A stretch of DNA of 33,467 bases from a virus. Shown piece by piece: positions 28,933 to 33,467 of this stretch. The notes under the pieces were generated by a model. That model saw nothing but the letters and a program-made list of their open reading frames with translations, was not told the origin of the DNA and did no database searches. A program made the translations under genes and the position numbers. Every line of letters starts with the position of its first letter. Within the stretch, counting starts at the first letter, position 1. The DNA is taken from the IMG/VR virus record IMGVR_UViG_3300042434_000205, positions 1-33,467 of that record; one strand, 5' to 3'.

Positions 28933-30333
28933 ATGATGATCCCCTTGCTGAGCGGAATTTTTACCGACAGCACGCCCGACTTTCGGACGGGCTATCCTGT
29001 CAACCTTGTGCCTGTGCCGAAATCCACGGGCATCTCGGAGGGCTATCTTCGCCCGGCAGAGGGCATCGTCAAAACGGGTGACGGGCCAGGATCAAACCGT
29101 GGCGGCCTGAACTGGAACGGCGTGCTGTACCGCGTGATGGGAACCAAGCTGGTGACTGTCGCGCAGAACGGCACGGTCACTGTGATCGGCGACGTGGGCA
29201 GCGGTGGCCGCGTGACGATGACCTACAGCTTCACATATCTGGCAGTCACGTCAGGCGGGCGCCTGTATCTTTACGACGGCACAACGCTGACGCAGGTGAC
29301 AGACCCGGACCTTGGCACGGCTCTGACGGTCATCTGGATCGACGGCTACTTCATGACAACCGACGGCGCGTTCTTGGTTGTCACTGAACTGAACAACCCC
29401 TTCGCCGTCGATCCTCTGAAGTATGGATCATCCGAAGCAGACCCTGACCCGGTGAAGGCACTGCTGAAGCTGCGCAATGAGGTCTACGCGCTGAACCGCC
29501 ACACCATCGAGGTGTTCGACAACACTGGCACAGCGGGCTTTCCGTTTCAGCGGATCGTTGGCGCGCAGATGCAGAAAGGCACGCTCGGAACTTATACCTG
29601 CTGCGTCTTCGGCGAGAACATCGCCTTCATGGGCAGCGGAACCAACGAGAACATCTCGATTTACCTCGGGAACAACGGCACGGTGCAGAAGATCGCCACG
29701 CGCGAGATCGAGGAAATACTTGCGGGATACACCGAGACCCAACTTGCCGGCTCGTTCATGCAGGAGCGTACCGAGGGCGCGCACCAGTTCTTGGACATCC
29801 ACCTGCCGGATCAGACCATCGTGTTTGATGCCGCCGGATCGCAAGCTGTCGGGCAGCCTGTCTGGTTTTTCCTGCGCACGTCGCTGGTCGGTCTCGGCCA
29901 GTGGGCCGTGAGCGATGCGATCTGGGCCTATGATCGTTGGAACGTCGGCAAGCCTGACGACACCGACGTGGGTTATCTGGACAAGAGCATTGCCACGCAC
30001 TGGGGCCAGATCGTTGGCTGGGAGTTTGGCACGGCTATCGTTTACAACGAAGGGCGCGGGGCGATCTTTCATGAGATGGAATTGGTCAGCCTGACGGGTC
30101 GCGTGCAGCCGGGCGCCGATCCGACCGTGTGGACATCGTACTCTCTTGATGGTCTGACCTACAGCGTCGAGAAGCCGGCGCGCGTTGGCAAGCTGGGCGA
30201 ATACAACAAGCGCGTGGTCTGGCTTCAGCAGGGCCACATGCGCAACTGGCGTTTGCAGAAGTTCCGTGGCACCAGTGAGGCGCAGCTTGCAATGGCACGG
30301 CTGGAGGCGCGGGTAGAACCGCTGGCGTTCTGA
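28933..30333 (+). CDS. P22 gp10-type packaged-DNA stabilisation protein
   Basis: The 466-residue protein fits gp10 of P22 (472 residues): a [20 protein letters not shown] opening with the conserved RxxYPVNLVP-type segment, propeller-like repeated strands ([20 protein letters not shown] style), and a C-terminal [20 protein letters not shown]. It would close the tail and hold DNA in the head. ATG 28933 is followed by a second ATG; the ribosome site is weak. It overlaps the fibre gene as TGATG. Confidence 0.9.
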   Translation: MMIPLLSGIFTDSTPDFRTGYPVNLVPVPKSTGISEGYLRPAEGIVKTGDGPGSNRGGLNWNGVLYRVMGTKLVTVAQNGTVTVIGDVGSGGRVTMTYSFTYLAVTSGGRLYLYDGTTLTQVTDPDLGTALTVIWIDGYFMTTDGAFLVVTELNNPFAVDPLKYGSSEADPDPVKALLKLRNEVYALNRHTIEVFDNTGTAGFPFQRIVGAQMQKGTLGTYTCCVFGENIAFMGSGTNENISIYLGNNGTVQKIATREIEEILAGYTETQLAGSFMQERTEGAHQFLDIHLPDQTIVFDAAGSQAVGQPVWFFLRTSLVGLGQWAVSDAIWAYDRWNVGKPDDTDVGYLDKSIATHWGQIVGWEFGTAIVYNEGRGAIFHEMELVSLTGRVQPGADPTVWTSYSLDGLTYSVEKPARVGKLGEYNKRVVWLQQGHMRNWRLQKFRGTSEAQLAMARLEARVEPLAF

Positions 30334-32813
30334 TGGCAGATCCGACCCCGCTGAACCGCAACCAGATCGCCGCCTTTGTCGGCAATGACCCAGACGCCAT
30401 CCGCGCTATTGAGCGGCTGTTCAAGGTCGCTGGGCAGTTGACTCCTGAGCAAATCGCCATCCTGGTCCAGTTGATCCTGGACAACAGCTACGCCACAGGA
30501 TCGGCTGACAACAAAGCCGAGGTGGCCATTGCTGAGGCGCTTGCGGCGGCCAAGTTCGTTCTTGATGCAGCTTATGCTGCAAGCGCAGCAGACAACAAAG
30601 CCGAGGTGGCATTGGCCGGCGCAACGGCTGCGGAAATGCTGGCCGATCTTCTTGCCAAGGGGCCTCTGTCTGACGCACATAATTTCGTCCAGACTGATTA
30701 TGTTGACTTAAACATCAACAGCCCTGTTTCGCTTTCCAAGCCAGGTCGCGTTTATTGGAACCGCGATGACGGCACGATGGACATGGGCCTTTATGGTAGC
30801 AGCGTTCTTCAGGTCGGGCAGGAACTTCATTTTTATTCCAAGAATACTTCTGGCGCCCTTATCGCAAAGGGGACGCCGGTGATGTTTACCGGCACTGTTG
30901 GTTCGTCTGGCAAGCTGACCTTTGGCCTTGCCGTTGCAGATGGCTCGGTCTTGTCAGATTACATGATGGGCGTTACGGACCAAGACATCGCTGACAATAG
31001 CTTTGGTTATGTCATCAGCTTCGGTCTTCTGCGCGGCTTCAACACGACCGGCACGCCTTATGGTGAAACCTGGGCTGACGGTGATCTGCTTTATTTCGAC
31101 CCAGCCACCGCAGGTACGTGGACCAATGTGCGACCCGCTGCGCCAAACATTGACGTGCCGGTGGCTGTTGTTGTCAAGGCCGGAACTGGCGGCAGCGGGT
31201 CGATCTTCGTCCGCATGAAGATCAGCGAGAGCCTGAACAACCTTCAGGACGTTTACATCAACGGCACAGGCACGCCGCTGGCTGGTGAGGTTTTGATCTA
31301 CGACGCAACGCAGGCCCGGTGGGAAAATCACCACATCACGCCTGGCTCGAACATCACGATCACCAACGGCGACGGCTCTATTTCGATTGCCGTGTCTGGC
31401 CTCGGAAGCATGGCCTTCCAAAACTCGAACAGCGTTTCGATCACGGGCGGCACCATCGACGGCACTGCTATCGGTGGTTCTTCTGCTGCTGCCGGGACGT
31501 TTACCACGGTGACTGCTTCGGGCGACGTGACCATTGCCGACAAGATCGTGCATTCGGGTGACACGAACACCGCCATTCGCTTCCCTTCGGTTGATACGGT
31601 GACTGTGGAGACTAGCGGGACTGAAAGGCTGCGGGTGACTTCTGCGGGTGATGTTGGGATTGGGACTGGTTCCACAGTGTCGGCGGCACTTCACGTCAAC
31701 TCAGGTGCAGCAAACCTTGCTGGTCTTTTTGAAAGCACGGACGCTGGTGCTTTGATTACCCTCATTGACAACTCCACCACTGGAGGCAGTTCTGCCGCAC
31801 ACGGGTTGAACACCCTTGGGGATGAACTTGAAGTCCGCGCTGTAAGCACTTTGGCTTTTGAAACTGCTGCTACTGAACGCATGAGGATCACCTCAGCGGG
31901 CTTGATTGGTATCGGCACAGCATCTCCCGCAGCCCAGCTCCACGTCGCAGGCACCACCAACAACACGGCCCAGTTCACCGCCTCTATTACTGGCACCACT
32001 ATGGATGTCACGGCAGTGGCCTCTGGTACGCTGAATGTTGGCGATAGCGTCTATGCTGGGCCTGTATCTCCGATCACCAAGATTACCGCCTTGGGTACTG
32101 GTACGGGTGGGACCGGAACCTACACTGTCAGCGTTTCTCAGACTGTAGCCTCCGCGACCCTGTTCACTGGCTCTGGCACTGCTGCTAGAATCAGAATTTC
32201 CGATACGGACACTGGCGCTCAAGGTGGTCAGCCGCAAGGAACCATTGAGTTCTTTGGATCAGATAGCAGCACTCCGGGAGCTGGTGTTGGTGCTTATATC
32301 TCTGCCATAGCAGAAGACGGCACACCTGACACTGCTCTGACATTTGGCACCCGTGATGATGCTGGCGGCGGCGTTGACGCTAATGAACGCATGAGGATCA
32401 CCTCTTCGGGCAACGTGGGGATTGGAAACATCGCGCCTGTTGTCCCGCTGCACGTCTCTGGTGCAACCATGGCCACGGGTGTCATCTACCGGAACCAGCC
32501 AGCACAGACATCCAAGGCCGCGGCAGCAACGCTGACCATCGCGGAACTGCTGACAGGGATCATCCAGTATACGGGCGCAGCCAACACCCTGACACTGCCT
32601 ACTGGCACAAACATTGAAGGCGGTCTCCCCGCCACCTTCCCGACGAACATGTCCTTCGACGTGTCTGTCATCAATACGGGTTCTGGCACGGCGACAATTG
32701 CAGCGAACGGCAACACGACTGTCGGAGCTTTGACTGTCGCAGCGGCAGCATCTGGCCTATTCAGGTTCCGCAAGACCGCAGCTAATACTTACACCGTTTA
32801 CCGCATCTCATAA
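30333..32813 (+). CDS. Long tail fibre with repeated ITSAGxxGIG motifs
   Basis: The 826-residue protein has a helical N-terminus with a 28-residue repeat ([19 protein letters not shown], then [18 protein letters not shown], residues about 57-105). Next come beta domains and three copies of the fibre motif, near residues 434 ([13 protein letters not shown]), 518 ([14 protein letters not shown]) and 688 ([14 protein letters not shown]). The C-terminus is a small beta domain ending TYTVYRIS. It probably forms a trimeric fibre. In P22 this position holds the needle, so the helical start might plug the tail, with the fibre part binding the host. Confidence 0.8.
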   Translation: MADPTPLNRNQIAAFVGNDPDAIRAIERLFKVAGQLTPEQIAILVQLILDNSYATGSADNKAEVAIAEALAAAKFVLDAAYAASAADNKAEVALAGATAAEMLADLLAKGPLSDAHNFVQTDYVDLNINSPVSLSKPGRVYWNRDDGTMDMGLYGSSVLQVGQELHFYSKNTSGALIAKGTPVMFTGTVGSSGKLTFGLAVADGSVLSDYMMGVTDQDIADNSFGYVISFGLLRGFNTTGTPYGETWADGDLLYFDPATAGTWTNVRPAAPNIDVPVAVVVKAGTGGSGSIFVRMKISESLNNLQDVYINGTGTPLAGEVLIYDATQARWENHHITPGSNITITNGDGSISIAVSGLGSMAFQNSNSVSITGGTIDGTAIGGSSAAAGTFTTVTASGDVTIADKIVHSGDTNTAIRFPSVDTVTVETSGTERLRVTSAGDVGIGTGSTVSAALHVNSGAANLAGLFESTDAGALITLIDNSTTGGSSAAHGLNTLGDELEVRAVSTLAFETAATERMRITSAGLIGIGTASPAAQLHVAGTTNNTAQFTASITGTTMDVTAVASGTLNVGDSVYAGPVSPITKITALGTGTGGTGTYTVSVSQTVASATLFTGSGTAARIRISDTDTGAQGGQPQGTIEFFGSDSSTPGAGVGAYISAIAEDGTPDTALTFGTRDDAGGGVDANERMRITSSGNVGIGNIAPVVPLHVSGATMATGVIYRNQPAQTSKAAAATLTIAELLTGIIQYTGAANTLTLPTGTNIEGGLPATFPTNMSFDVSVINTGSGTATIAANGNTTVGALTVAAAASGLFRFRKTAANTYTVYRIS

Positions 32814-32823
32814 GGAGGCCGAC

Positions 32824-33159
32824 ATGGCAGTGACACCAAAGGTTCTGATCCCGGCCAAGCAGGCTGAGAACTCGCAGACTACGCAATACACCGCCACGGC
32901 GGTCAAGGCGATCATCGACAAGTTCACCGTCACCAACACCAGCGCTGGCAACGTCACGCTGTCGGTGAATCTTGTGACCTCTGGCGGTCCTGCCGGGGCC
33001 AGCAACTTGATCTTGGACACCCGCACAATTGCGCCTGACGAGACCTACACCTGCCCTGAGTTGGTGGGTCATGTTCTCGAGGCTGGCGGCTTCATCTCGA
33101 CGCTGGCGTCTGCCGCCACGTCGCTCACAATTCGTTGCTCAGGTCGGGAGATCTCCTAA
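32824..33159 (+). CDS. Small beta-rich structural protein
   Basis: The 111-residue protein (TPKVLIPAKQAENSQTTQYT, then DKFTVTNTSAGNVTLSVNLV, then TRTIAPDETYTCPELVGHVL) has the sandwich-like strand pattern common in small phage virion proteins. It follows the fibre gene with AAGGAGG before its ATG, and overlaps the next gene by one base. A fibre-tip or decoration role is a guess. Confidence 0.7.
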   Translation: MAVTPKVLIPAKQAENSQTTQYTATAVKAIIDKFTVTNTSAGNVTLSVNLVTSGGPAGASNLILDTRTIAPDETYTCPELVGHVLEAGGFISTLASAATSLTIRCSGREIS

Positions 33160-33467
33160 TGGACTATGAAGAAATCGAGTTCGGCCTGCCGAAGATGAAG
33201 ATCGCCAGCGCAGCCGACAACAAGAAGAACAAGCAGGTGGCGATTGATAGCTGGCAGTTCGGCCCGGCAGACCCGTCGCTTGATCCGAAGGCGAACAAGC
33301 CGTTCTGGGCTGGGCTGGCGAAGGCCTGGGACATGAACGAGAAGGAAGCCCGCCGCCGCATGTGCCTCAACTGCGAATACTTCTGCGTTGACCCGATGAT
33401 GCAGGCCATGATGGAAAGCATCCCGGTGACGGACTATGACGCCTCTGGCGGTGGTCGCGGATACTGC
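33159..33467 (+). CDS. Conserved virion-region protein, 3' end outside window
   Basis: The frame is open for 103 codons to the window end. The visible part starts MDYEEIEFGLPKMKIASAAD, is charged and helical, and has a RRRMCLNCEYFCVD segment (about 67-80) with three Cys residues plus a GYC at the end, suggesting a metal-binding or cysteine-rich domain. It lies after the fibre genes in the same operon, with a one-base overlap. No family is recognised. Confidence 0.65.
   Translation, partial: MDYEEIEFGLPKMKIASAADNKKNKQVAIDSWQFGPADPSLDPKANKPFWAGLAKAWDMNEKEARRRMCLNCEYFCVDPMMQAMMESIPVTDYDASGGGRGYC

Noticed and set aside
1-33467. CRISPR array, insertion sequence, integrase or attachment site
   Set aside because: No regularly spaced repeats, transposase or integrase motifs, or terminal inverted repeats were seen; lysogeny cannot be judged from this window.
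33159-33467. Circular closure of the window, with the last gene continuing into base 1
   Set aside because: Joining the ends puts the last gene out of frame with the first one and soon meets a stop, so sequence is missing between them.

Overview
The window is about 33.5 kb of a tailed double-stranded DNA phage (or prophage) with a P22-type podovirus virion. The diagnostic set is small and large terminase, P22-type portal, acidic scaffold, a 431-residue P22-type coat protein, a gp4-like tail accessory factor, a gp10-like DNA stabilisation protein, and an N-terminal P22-type head-binding domain on a tailspike-like protein. Most genes are GC-rich with GC-ending codons, and the small conserved proteins resemble those of phages of Rhodobacteraceae-like Alphaproteobacteria. 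That host is an inference; nothing in the window proves it. Both ends cut through genes. The right end breaks off just after the fibre genes and the left end opens inside a large virion protein. Joining the two ends directly does not restore a reading frame, so this is part of a longer, probably circularly permuted or circular map.

Layout. 1-5.3 kb (+): end of a large virion protein, then receptor-binding genes that look visibly less GC-rich than the rest. 5.3-8.7 kb (+): small basic proteins, a lytic transglycosylase, a chain of overlapping small membrane proteins (holin/spanin candidates) and a GH19-type endolysin with a peptidoglycan-binding domain, ending at a terminator-like hairpin and a structured intergenic element. 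8.8-11.9 kb (-): about twelve tightly overlapping small accessory genes. They include a Lar-like zinc-ribbon protein, an Rmf/CrpP-like protein, a beta-domain plus winged-helix protein, and three neighbours sharing a repeated helical module. 11.9-12.7 kb (+): a Cro-like repressor gene and two small genes, divergent from the accessory operon. 12.7-17.4 kb (-): a recombination/replication operon of Sak4-like ATPase, SSB-like protein with an acidic C-terminal tip, YqaJ/lambda-type exonuclease, SF2 helicase and VRR-NUC-type nuclease. 17.4-21.6 kb (+): a second divergent HTH gene, a DUF3987-like replication ATPase, an AT-rich island that may be a replication origin, and a ParB-methyltransferase fusion. 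21.6-33.5 kb (+): packaging, head and tail genes, with a good sigma70-type promoter in front of the portal gene.

The genes form a coherent life cycle. Two divergent regulator modules appear to gate two leftward operons (accessory and recombination). The recombination set would process DNA ends and anneal strands during replication. Packaging and morphogenesis follow, and lysis genes sit at the end of the tail block. No integrase, tRNA gene or CRISPR array was recognised, so lifestyle is undecided. The most unusual observations are a 33-bp exact repeat shared, codon-aligned but antisense, by a tail gene and an accessory gene; the structured 8697-8780 element; and many genes under 60 codons threaded through the operons.
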